Shown one piece after another: positions 1 through 7,015 of a stretch of DNA of 20,377 bases. Source of the stretch: CAZFAP01 sp964516325 (GTDB taxonomy: Bacteria; Auribacterota; JABMQX01). Each line of letters starts with the position of its first letter. Position 1 is the stretch's first letter. The position numbers and the translations under genes are program-made. The notes below the pieces were generated by a model. That model saw only the letters and a list, made by a program, of their open reading frames with translations, searched no databases and was not told the DNA's origin. The DNA lies in contig CAZFAP010000084.1 of NCBI GenBank assembly GCA_964516325.1, forward strand, positions 1-20,377, given 5' to 3'.

Positions 1-187
1 CCTTTTTGGGCCTTTTGGAGATGAAGCTTTTGGCGGTAAGGCACGTGGCAAAGGGGGGATAGACAGGGTGTTGTCGGTTTAGAAAAAGGCCCGGGGGGGA
101 AGGGATTGTGGATTTCGGATTTTGGGTTTTGGGCAGTAAGAAGCCGGTCAGAGCACACAGGAGGGAAAACGGCTGCGGCTGTATTTA

Positions 188-383
188 AGGGGTAAAGCTT
201 GTAGAGGTAACGCCGCCGTCTCGGCGGCAGTCCCGAGGGCGTCTCGCCCTCGGCGCCGGGGGCATGATGCCCCCGAGACAGCCGGCAAGATGCCAGCGGT
301 ACATGCTGGTCCGGGCGCGAGGGGCTGGCAGGTCTGGTTCGGTCGCGGGATGCGCGACCAGTCAAATACGGCCACACCCATGA
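188..383 (-). repeat. Hairpin-array repeat element, copy 1
   Basis: Non-coding. The core at 212-297 holds four 17-nt hairpins starting at 212, 235, 258 and 281, an exact 23-nt period. Each has a 7-nt arm, a 3-nt loop and a 7-nt arm, for example GCCGCCG-TCT-CGGCGGC at 212-228 and GAGGGCG-TCT-CGCCCTC at 235-251. The third is a perfect palindrome around one base and the fourth has one mismatch. The spacers are 6 nt (agtccc, ggcgcc, gagaca). The core is followed by ggtac at 298-302. The flank 303-383 matches, in inverse orientation, the flank of copy 2 near 4396-4479, including 16 identical bases at 326-341 and 4437-4452. The outer limits are approximate. The rest of 1-475 has no supportable gene. 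Confidence 0.8.
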
Positions 384-384
384 A

Positions 385-405
385 AACCACGAAGAACACG
401 AAAGG
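385..405 (+). repeat. CACGAAGA-type purine micro-repeat
   Basis: This is a short degenerate direct repeat, aaccacgaagaacacgaaag, built on the word CACGAA. A longer relative lies at 1308-1341. It lies just outside repeat copy 1 and is non-coding. Its function is unknown. Confidence 0.6.
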
Positions 406-475
406 CAGGGAGGGGAGGCAAGCGTGGAGGAATCAAGAGGAGAGGCAGGGTTTGAGGGGACATGGATGGTGAATG

Positions 476-1051
476 TCATTTGAGGCCGAAGGTGAGGTCG
501 AATTTGTTAAGGGCTTTCTTGAAGAATTCTGTCTCATCGTCGTGTTTGCGGCGGTCGTGAAGAGGGACGGGGGGTTTGTAGTAGAGGAAACAGGCTTCGT
601 CGAGCTCGCGGGGAATGGCGTGGAGGGCGGCGATGGCGGCACGGAGGTCGGGTCCGTAAACTTCCTTCTGGCCGTAGGTGACGAAGCCATCGGGGGATTT
701 GGAGACGGGAAACCAGACGATTCTGCGAAGTTTCGGGGTCATGGCTTCGTTAAAGATGCGTTCCAGCTCCATGAGGCGTTGATGTTTGTTGACGAGGCGG
801 AAGCGGTTGGGGGCATCGTATTCGAGCATGCGGCGGTACTGGCGGGTGCGGTTGTACCATCTCTCGGTGCGGCGGCGGCAGGTGGAGTAATACTGGACTC
901 GGGAGAGGAGTTCGTCGAGGGAGAGGAGGATTTCGGGGAATTGCAGGAGGAGTTCTTCGGCGACCTGGCGGTGGGGCTTGAAGAGGGCTAATTGTTTGCA
1001 GATGAAGTCCTTGTGCTTGAATTTGAGGCGGTAGCCCTTGGTCTCGTTCAT
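476..1051 (-). CDS. Hypothetical protein, possibly DUF2280/terminase-small-subunit-like
   Basis: This is a 191-residue basic, soluble protein with no signal peptide or membrane segment. The N-terminal third (FICKQLALFKPHRQVAEELL) and a later segment (RFRLVNKHQRLMELERI, about residues 82-98) resemble the phage-associated DUF2280 family, in which a helix-turn-helix-like start is followed by a conserved N-K-x-x-R-L motif. That match is from memory and is weak. The ATG at 1051 is preceded by a modest GGGGATCGAG purine run. A good sigma70-like promoter lies at 1105-1133. No other phage gene is present, so a phage role is not supported by context; it could be a domesticated DNA-binding protein. It is divergent from the TPR-CHAT gene. 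Confidence 0.65.
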   Translation of the reverse strand: MNETKGYRLKFKHKDFICKQLALFKPHRQVAEELLLQFPEILLSLDELLSRVQYYSTCRRRTERWYNRTRQYRRMLEYDAPNRFRLVNKHQRLMELERIFNEAMTPKLRRIVWFPVSKSPDGFVTYGQKEVYGPDLRAAIAALHAIPRELDEACFLYYKPPVPLHDRRKHDDETEFFKKALNKFDLTFGLK

Positions 1052-1104
1052 TCTCGATCCCCGTGTGCCCTGTGACTAATGAGTTCGTTCGAGCGTACGG
1101 GGGT

Positions 1105-1133
1105 AGTGTATCAGGAATGCAACCTTTTGTCAA
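1105..1133 (-). promoter_or_regulatory. Predicted sigma70-type promoter for the 476-1051 gene
   Basis: Read on the minus strand, there is a perfect -35 box TTGACA (1128-1133), a 17-nt spacer and TACACT (1105-1110), which matches 4 of 6 bases of the -10 consensus. The -10 box ends 54 nt upstream of the start codon at 1051. This is a sequence match only. Confidence 0.5.
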
Positions 1134-1200
1134 TACAAATTGAAAAGAGTGATTTTTTGACAGGATAAAGAGGGATTGCGGATTTTGAATTTTGGAGAGG

Positions 1201-1240
1201 GGAGAAACGGCAGAGGACGCGGAGGGCACAGAGGAGGGAA
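1201..1240 (+). repeat. ACGCAGA-type purine micro-repeat
   Basis: This is a degenerate purine-rich stretch (cagaggacgcggagggcaca) related to the ACGCAGA micro-repeats at 4221-4252, 5794-5822 and 9551-9584. It follows a gacaggataaagagg motif at about 1158-1173 that recurs at about 4360-4374. It lies in the 401-bp divergent intergenic region 1052-1452, which contains no supportable gene. Confidence 0.5.
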
Positions 1241-1307
1241 GCTGGAGAGCATGGACGGGACAGGGCGATTTTGGATTTCATATCTTCGATTGGCGGTGAC
1301 AGGGATG

Positions 1308-1341
1308 GAACCACGAAGAAGATGAAGAACACGAAGAAAGG
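1308..1341 (+). repeat. CACGAAGA-type purine micro-repeat
   Basis: This repeat (aaccacgaagaagatgaaga, then acacgaagaaagg) is the same type as 385-405 but longer. It sits about 110 nt upstream of the TPR-CHAT start codon. It is non-coding. Confidence 0.55.
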
Positions 1342-1452
1342 ATGGGGGTGTGGGCCTGGCGGATTCAGTTTTCGGTTGCGGAGGGAGGTGTGGGGTGATA
1401 AGTTGTGCATAGGAAGAAAAGCAAGATTCTGCGCATGTGGAAGGGGTGAAAG

Positions 1453-4192
1453 ATGGACGAATGGATTCTGGAAGCGCGGAGGTTCATAGCACTCGGCAAG
1501 AGAGAGTACCTGGAGAAGGCGAGGCAGGCTTGCGGGGACGCCGCGATTCGGGAGTTTCTGCGGCGTGGGGAGGTTTCGGAGAGGGTGGTGAATCCAGAGG
1601 CGTTTCGGCCGCTGGTGGAAAAGCTCAGGGGTGAGAAGAAGGAAAGGGAGGCGGCGGTCGTGGAGCTTCTGGGGCTGCGAAGAGTTGCGGTTGCGGGAGG
1701 CAGCCGGGAGAGGCTGGACAAGGACTCGAGGGACATCGCAGAAAGGATATGCAATTATGCCGCGTCTGTGAGTGCGAAGCATGGGTTCAGAGACTGTGAG
1801 GCACTCTTCGCCGGAACGCTCGGAACCGGGGCCGCGAAGCAGCACAAGTGGGGGGAGGCGGAGGTGCTCCTCGGGCGAAGCGTGAGCATCTACCGGGAGC
1901 TGGCGGACGTGGAGCCGCACATCTATCGGGCTTATGTGGCAGGAACCCTGAACAACTTAGGGACCGTGCTGAGTGAGGAGAGGCAGTTTCCGGCTGCGAG
2001 GAAGGCGTATGAGGNNNNNNNNNNNNNNNNNNNNNNNNNNNNNNNNNNNNNNNNNNNNNNNNNNNNNNNNNNNNNNNNNNNNNNNNNNNNNNNNNNNNNN
2101 NNNNNNNNNNNNNNAGGCGGCGGGCATCTACCGGGAGCTGGCGGAGGTGGAGCCGCACATCTATCGGCCGGATGTGGCCATGACCCTGAACAACTTAGGG
2201 AACGTGCTGAGGGACGAGAGACAGTTTCCGGCTGCGAGGAAGGCGTATGAGGAGGCGGCGGGCATCTACCGGGAGCTGGCGGAGGTGGAGCCGCACATCT
2301 ATCGGCCTTATGTGGCCACGACCCTGAACAACTTAGGGAGCGTGCTGAGGGAGGAGAGACAGTTTCCGGCTGCGAGGAAGGCGTGTGAGGAGGCGGGGGG
2401 CATCTACCGGGACCTGGCGGAGGTGGAGCCGCACATCTATCGGCCGGATGTGGCTATGAGCTTGAACAACTTAGGGACCGTGCTGAGTGAGGAGAGACAG
2501 TTTCCGGCTGCGAGGAAGGCGTTTGAGGAGGCGCTGGAGATAAGACGCGAGCTGGCGGCGGAGGAGCCGCCCATCTATGGCCCGGACGTAGGGATGACCC
2601 TGAACAACTTAGGGAACGTGCTGGAGGAAATGGGGTTGGCGCAAGATGCCGGTAAAGCGTCGTTGGAGAGTGTCCGGGGGGCGGAGGCGGGAGTGGGGGA
2701 CCCAAGGAGCGTGCACCTGGGGAAGGGGAATGCGGTAGCAGCATACAGGCGGATTGCGCGACATTTCGCGAGCGAAGGAAGCGCGGACCGACTATTTCGG
2801 ACCCTGGGCGCGATGCGGGAGGGGCCGGTGCGGGCGCTGGGAGACGATCCAGGTGAAGGGCTGGAAGCTGCGAGGGATGCGCTTGAGGAGGCGGGAAGGA
2901 GGGTTGGGCAGGAGATTCGCATCCTTATCCCTCAGGGCTTGACGGGGGATGGTCTGCTGATGGGGGTGTTAGAGGTGAAGGAACGGTCGCTGAAATGGGA
3001 GCGGGCGGATGAGTTTGGCAAGGCGAGGTCGGCGCTCTTCGAGCAGATTTTGAAGGTCTTCGACAAGAAGGGTAGGAGGCCGTATGAGGAGGGCGCTGAG
3101 CGGATCCGGGAGCTTGGGAAGCGCGCGTGGGATGCTCTGCCGGAACTGGTTCGAGAAACACTGTGTCCGGAGGCGAAGCACGATGTGCTGGTCAGCGGGG
3201 ACACGTACTGGGCGGCGTTTCCGTGGGAGGCGCTGTGGTGCGGGGGGGAGGAGAAGGAAGAGGGGTTTCTCGGGCTGCGGAGGCACCTGGCCAGGTGGGG
3301 GCCGCTGACGGCCGGTGGATTGGGAGCACTGGGGCGGAAAGCGTTTGGAAAGGGCAAGCGGACGGCGGCCGTTTTGTGCCCGTGGAATGCCGTCTTGGAG
3401 AGGCCGCTTCCGTACTCGAGGGCTGAAGCCGAGGAGATCGAGGAGAGGCTGAATGGGGCGGGGTACCTGCTCATTCCGGGAGGGCGGGCGCTGGTTGGGG
3501 ACCAGGCGAATGCGGAAGCAATAAAGTCTGTTTTAGGTGGGAACCCGTCGCTCATTCACTATACGGGGCACGGTCACATCGTGGGAAACGAGGAGGTTCT
3601 CCTGCTCAGCGGTGCACCGGGAGAGGGGAAATACTCGGGTCTTCCTTCGCATTTCGGGCGAGAGGAGATAATTGCTGTGAGGGCAGGGATTGAGCGCGCG
3701 GGGAAGCTGCTCGAAGATGGTGCACTGGTCGTTCTGAACTCGTGCCTGACGGGGCGGACGCGGGAGTTCGGGGGTCAGCGGGAGGATCTGGCGTGGGCGT
3801 TTCTTGAGGAGGGGGCAGGGGCCGTGATCGCGAGCGCTCTGCCGGTACTGGATGACATGGGGGCGGCATTCGGTGAGTTGCTCTACTTCGACAGGGGAGG
3901 CGAAGAGGATAGCCGAGGAATGGCGTGGCGGTTCGCCGCTGCGAGGGGTTTTGTGGAACGGATATGGCGACACACGAAGTCGCCGTACTGGCCGGCGTGG
4001 AGTCTTTTTACCTACCATGGGAATCCCTACGCACGTCTGCCGCACATCGTTCACGGAGAGGCGGCGGAGCAGAGGCGGGGCGAGGAGGGCAGGCGTGGGA
4101 GTTTGTTCGCGCGGATGGCAAAGGTGATGGGACTGCGGGATGGGGCCGAGGTCGAGCGCGCGTTTGAGGAGGTCAGGAGCCGATTGGGTTAG
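1453..4192 (+). CDS. TPR-repeat CHAT-domain protein (caspase-like protease), interrupted by an assembly gap
   Basis: The ATG at 1453 follows AAGGGGTG at 1441-1448. The N-terminal helical region leads into TPR units of 46 residues (1876-2665), a helical linker, then a C-terminal CHAT domain (about 3170-4070). CHAT is a caspase/separase-clan cysteine protease fold found with TPRs. Both catalytic motifs are intact: His in HYTGHG (3557-3574) and Cys in LNSC (3734-3745). The two halves are in different frames only because the gap is written as 100 Ns. The codon split at 2014/2115 rejoins exactly as GAG in repeat phase, so I treat it as one gene with unknown TPR number. There is no signal peptide, so it is cytoplasmic. 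The substrate is unknown. Relatives include regulatory and defence-linked proteases, but no CRISPR or defence partner is visible here. Confidence 0.88.
1876..2665 (+). repeat. 138-bp tandem repeat encoding 46-residue TPR units
   Basis: The units are 1876-2013, then the gap, then 2114-2251, 2252-2389, 2390-2527 and a diverged last unit 2528-2665. Units 2114-2251 and 2252-2389 differ at only about six of 138 positions by my count. The encoded core words are YRELAEVEPHIYRP, TLNNLG and ERQFPAARKA. Such near-identical repeats explain why the assembler broke here. Confidence 0.9.
2015..2114. other. Assembly gap (100 Ns) inside the TPR array
   Basis: Exactly 100 Ns. The left edge ends after the first base of a GAG codon at a unit boundary, and the right edge resumes at the second base of the same codon position. 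The true missing length is therefore probably zero or a whole multiple of 138 bp, not 100. Confidence 0.9.
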
Positions 4193-4220
4193 GTGGCATG
4201 GAGGGCGAAAGCGGAGGGGG

Positions 4221-4252
4221 AACCGCGGATGGACGCAGATGAACGCAGAGGG
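4221..4252 (+). repeat. ACGCAGATG-type micro-repeat
   Basis: This repeat is aaccgcggatggacgcagat followed by gaacgcagaggg, with near-tandem words of 9-10 nt. It lies 30 nt after the TPR-CHAT stop codon. A shorter relative (ggggacgcagaggg) follows at about 4340-4353, then the gacaggatgaagagg motif at about 4360-4374. It is non-coding. Confidence 0.6.
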
Positions 4253-4285
4253 GGAGTTTAGACGCAAGGGATGGGATTCGGAGAG

Positions 4286-4330
4286 ATGGGAGGTGCGCTC
4301 CCATGAATGAAGGCGGTAGCGTGGCTACCG
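4286..4330 (+). repeat. Two adjacent intergenic hairpins
   Basis: ATGGGAG-GTGCG-CTCCCAT at 4286-4304 is followed after 9 nt by CGGTAGC-GTG-GCTACCG at 4314-4330. Both stems are perfect 7-bp pairs. The second has the 7+3+7 geometry of the units in the hairpin-array elements. There is no U-run, so these are poor candidates for intrinsic terminators, although they lie downstream of the TPR-CHAT gene. Confidence 0.65.
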
Positions 4331-4395
4331 CAGTGCAAAGGGGACGCAGAGGGACATTCGACAGGATGAAGAGGATAGAGAGGATTTGAGGGGAG

Positions 4396-4600
4396 TAATG
4401 GGGTGTGGGGATATCTGAGTGGGCGTGCGCCGCGATCGAACCAGACCTGCCAAGGCCTTGTGCTTGGACCCGCTGTGCCGCTGGCATCTTGCCGGCTGCG
4501 TCCGTGGCATCCTGCCGGCGTGTGCCGAGGGCGAGACGCCCTCGGGACTGCCGCCGAGACGGCGGCGGTACGTGCACGAGTTTTACCGTTATTGACCCTT
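4396..4600 (+). repeat. Hairpin-array repeat element, copy 2
   Basis: The core hairpins are at 4480-4496, 4503-4519 (degenerate), 4527-4543 and 4550-4566, with starts 23, 24 and 23 nt apart, followed by ggtac at 4567-4571. The last two units are the reverse complements of the first two units of copy 1, and the 6-nt spacer between them is conserved too, so the two copies lie inverted to each other. The upstream flank aligns with the copy 1 flank for about 80 nt. There is no gene in 4193-4738. The limits are approximate. Confidence 0.8.
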
Positions 4601-4738
4601 GCTCTGCGAATGGAACCGGCCCTGGGGTCGGGGAGCAGCCTTGGTCCCATCGTCCCAGAGCGCGAGAGAGGCGAGGCGATGTTGTTTTCGCAGCGCAATC
4701 CTCAATAGATACAGCAACGGGCGAATAATCGGGGGGAA

Positions 4739-5731
4739 TCAGGATTTGGATTTTTTGGAGAGGGTGTCAACGAGGACGGCGAGGAGGAGGACGCTGCCGA
4801 GGACGACGTATTGCCAGAATCGGGAGAAGCCGAGGAAGTTGACGCCGACGGCGAGGACGCGAATGAGAAGGACGCCGACGAAGGTGCCGATGATGGTGCC
4901 CTTTCCGCCAAACAGGCTCGTGCCGCCGACGACGACGGCCGCGATGACATTGAGCTCCCACTTGTCGCCGGATTTCGGGTCGCCGGAGCCGAGTGTCGCG
5001 GATTGGATTATTCCGGCGAGACCGCAGAGGGCGCCTGTGATGGCATAGACGAGGAATTTGATTTTTCTGACGTTGATTCCGGAGAGCCTGCTGGCTTCTT
5101 CATTTCCGCCGACGGCATAAACGTGCCTGCCAAAGACAGTCCCCGAAAGGAGGACGTGAAAGAAGCCGATCCCCACGATCATGATGATGCCGCTCAGCGG
5201 AATTCCCGGAAACCACTGCATGCCGAGGAGTCCTTTTCCGAGGAAGCCCATGCCGAGGAACTTGAAGCCCTCGTATTGGGTTGGGATAGCGACCGGTCTT
5301 TCCCGGCAAATGATGAAAGCGAGTCCGCGGCACACGAACATCATGGCGAGCGTCGCCACGAACGGCGGAATCCGGAACCGCGTGATTACCAGCCCAGAGA
5401 TGCTTCCGCAGAGCAGCCCGACAAGGACGCTGGCGAGGACCGCTAAAGGAAACGCGAGCGACGAGGGCGCCCCTGCGACGAGGGTCATTGCCATGGTTCC
5501 CAAAACACCTGTAATGGCGACAAGGGAGCCGACGGAGAGGTCAATGCCAGCGGTGATGATGACCATGGTCATTCCGAGGGCGATCATCATCTCGACGGAC
5601 ATCTGGCTCAAGATGTTCGCCGCGTTCTCCGGTCGGACGAAGATGAAGTTGGTCTCAATCGCCAGGACGGCGATGAGGATTACCAGAAACGCCCAGAGGC
5701 TGTAGGTCTCGACGAGTTTTCGGACTTTCAT
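4739..5731 (-). CDS. ABC transporter permease, RbsC-type (BPD_transp_2 family)
   Basis: This is a 330-residue polytopic inner-membrane protein, the usual length for ribose/xylose-type sugar permeases. The family hallmarks are AGIDLSVGS at residues 61-69, the cytoplasmic loop NEEASRLSGINVRKIK at about 210-225 that contacts the ATPase, and VIAAVVVGGTSLFGGKGT at about 262-279. Several hydrophobic segments run through the whole length. The ATG at 5731 lacks a strong ribosome binding site. It lies 182 bp downstream of the sugar-binding lipoprotein gene on the same strand and is probably co-transcribed with it. The gene for the matching double-cassette ATPase (RbsA-type) is absent. Sugar specificity cannot be read from the sequence. 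Confidence 0.92.
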   Translation of the reverse strand: MKVRKLVETYSLWAFLVILIAVLAIETNFIFVRPENAANILSQMSVEMMIALGMTMVIITAGIDLSVGSLVAITGVLGTMAMTLVAGAPSSLAFPLAVLASVLVGLLCGSISGLVITRFRIPPFVATLAMMFVCRGLAFIICRERPVAIPTQYEGFKFLGMGFLGKGLLGMQWFPGIPLSGIIMIVGIGFFHVLLSGTVFGRHVYAVGGNEEASRLSGINVRKIKFLVYAITGALCGLAGIIQSATLGSGDPKSGDKWELNVIAAVVVGGTSLFGGKGTIIGTFVGVLLIRVLAVGVNFLGFSRFWQYVVLGSVLLLAVLVDTLSKKSKS

Positions 5732-5793
5732 AGTGACGTTGCGTGTGTCGCCGCTCCCCGGCGTGCTCTATGGTTGGGTTTGTCTATGAGTCC

Positions 5794-5860
5794 AAACCGC
5801 AGAGAACGCAGAGAGCGCAGAGGTTATCTGAAAGTGGCATCCCGCCCCGCGCTCGGCGGG
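5794..5860 (+). repeat. Micro-repeat and hairpin between the two transporter genes
   Basis: An ACGCAGAG-type micro-repeat (aaaccgcagagaacgcagag) lies at 5794-5822. A CCCGCC/GGCGGG hairpin (arms 5841-5846 and 5855-5860, 8-nt loop) follows it. These occupy most of the 182-bp spacer between the binding-protein stop codon (5914) and the permease start (5731). No ORF with family features fits here. The hairpin could act as an RNA stabiliser or processing site at the 3' end of the highly expressed binding-protein message, but that is inference. Confidence 0.5.
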
Positions 5861-5913
5861 TGACCCGTGAGGAATCATGGGCAAGATGCCGATGCCACCG
5901 TATATTTGTTCGT

Positions 5914-6882
5914 CTATTTCGGCTCGCCCTTCCAGATACCGCCCTCGATTGGGATGTTGATTTGTTCGCCCTTGATGAAAGACTCGATGTGCTCGCGGGG
6001 AATGGACTTGAAGGAAAAATACTCGTGAACGACATCGAGCGTCTTTTCTCCCATGAGCTGGGGATGCTGAATGACATCGCCGTAGATTTTTCGTTCTCGG
6101 ATTCGTCGCCTGGCCTCCTGGGTTGCATCGTAGCCGACGATTTTGACTTTTGCGGCTTTTCCGGCGGCTTCAACGGCGGCGAGGGCGCCGAGCGCGGAAT
6201 CATCGTTTATCCCGAAAATCCCGTCGAGGTTGGGTCTTTTGGTGAGAATGTCGCGGGCGACATCGAGAGCTTTATCCTTCTGGCCCTCCGCCGAAAGCTC
6301 TTCCACAATCGTGATATTCGGATACTCCTTTATCTTGTCCTTGAAGCCCCGGATGCGCTCCGTGCACGACTCGACGCCGGGGTGAGTGATGAGCGCCACG
6401 TTTCCTTGTCCGCTCAAAGCCTCGTTCATCAATACCGCCGCAAGAATCCCTCCCCGGTAATTATCCGACGCGACGTGCGCGACAACTTTTCCCTGCGGGG
6501 AGGCGTTCTTGATGTCCGCGGTGAAGACGGGAATGCCTGCGTTGTTTGCCTCTTCTATTGAAGTTCCGACGGTCCTGGAGTCGCACGGGCAGATGACCAT
6601 CGCGTCAACGTTCTGCACGATGAAATCGCGGATGTGGTTGGCTTGGGTGGCGGCGTCGAAGTCAGCGGAAAGAATCTTCAAGTCGTACCCGTATTTGTTC
6701 GCGCCTTTGAGCATTCCTTCTCTCAGGCCCTGGTAAAACTCGTGCTGTAGGTTGAGCAGGGAAACGCCGATGACTTTCGTTTTCTGCAAAGCGCTGGTTT
6801 CCGTCGTGGGCTCGCGCTTTTCACACCCCGCGAGGCATGTCATGATTGTGACGCCGATGGTGAAACGAAGTATTGCGTTCAT
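5914..6882 (-). CDS. Sugar ABC transporter substrate-binding lipoprotein (RbsB-like, Peripla_BP_4 type)
   Basis: This is a 322-residue protein. I chose the ATG at 6882 because it opens a lipoprotein signal peptide, MNAILRFTIGVTIMTCLAGC, with the lipobox LAGC at residues 17-20; longer upstream reading frames lack one. The rest fits periplasmic-binding fold type I: VIGVSLLNLQHEFYQGLREG near the start (the family's opening strand and helix), VDAMVICPCDS, GIPVFTADI, GNVALITHPG, GIFGINDDSALGALAAVEAAG and KIVGYDATQEA. These are the typical strands and sugar-contact loops of the ribose/xylose-binding clade. The ligand is unknown. It precedes the permease gene on the same strand and follows the secreted hydrolase gene by 133 bp, so the three may form one operon. 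No ATPase or kinase gene accompanies it. Confidence 0.92.
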   Translation of the reverse strand: MNAILRFTIGVTIMTCLAGCEKREPTTETSALQKTKVIGVSLLNLQHEFYQGLREGMLKGANKYGYDLKILSADFDAATQANHIRDFIVQNVDAMVICPCDSRTVGTSIEEANNAGIPVFTADIKNASPQGKVVAHVASDNYRGGILAAVLMNEALSGQGNVALITHPGVESCTERIRGFKDKIKEYPNITIVEELSAEGQKDKALDVARDILTKRPNLDGIFGINDDSALGALAAVEAAGKAAKVKIVGYDATQEARRRIRERKIYGDVIQHPQLMGEKTLDVVHEYFSFKSIPREHIESFIKGEQINIPIEGGIWKGEPK

Positions 6883-7015
6883 TCTTTTGCACCCCATTTT
6901 GTGTGTTTGACTTTTCTCCTGTCCGCTCCGCCATGTTGCTTGATTGGTAGCGCTGGAAATGTCCAGCCAGCATGCGCAGCGCATCCTCATCGTCCTTTTC
7001 ATCAAGCACGGCGCC

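Noticed and set aside
212..297. CRISPR array
   Set aside because: The 23-nt period lacks identical repeats with unique spacers; units are self-complementary and spacers are only 6 nt. No cas genes.
148..399. Minus-strand reading frame of 83 residues over the first repeat element
   Set aside because: It translates the hairpin array and its flanks; similar peptides (AGILPA-like) appear from each repeat copy, so it is a repeat artefact, not a gene.
473..991. Plus-strand open frame overlapping the 476-1051 gene
   Set aside because: Antisense shadow of the minus-strand gene, with low-complexity Gly/Glu/Val composition and no domain.
1973..2250. Two separate TPR genes broken by a frameshift
   Set aside because: The frame change equals the arbitrary 100-N gap length; flanks rejoin in frame and in repeat phase.
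4811..5446. Long plus-strand frame opposite the permease
   Set aside because: Acidic low-complexity translation of the antisense strand; the permease frame has all family motifs.
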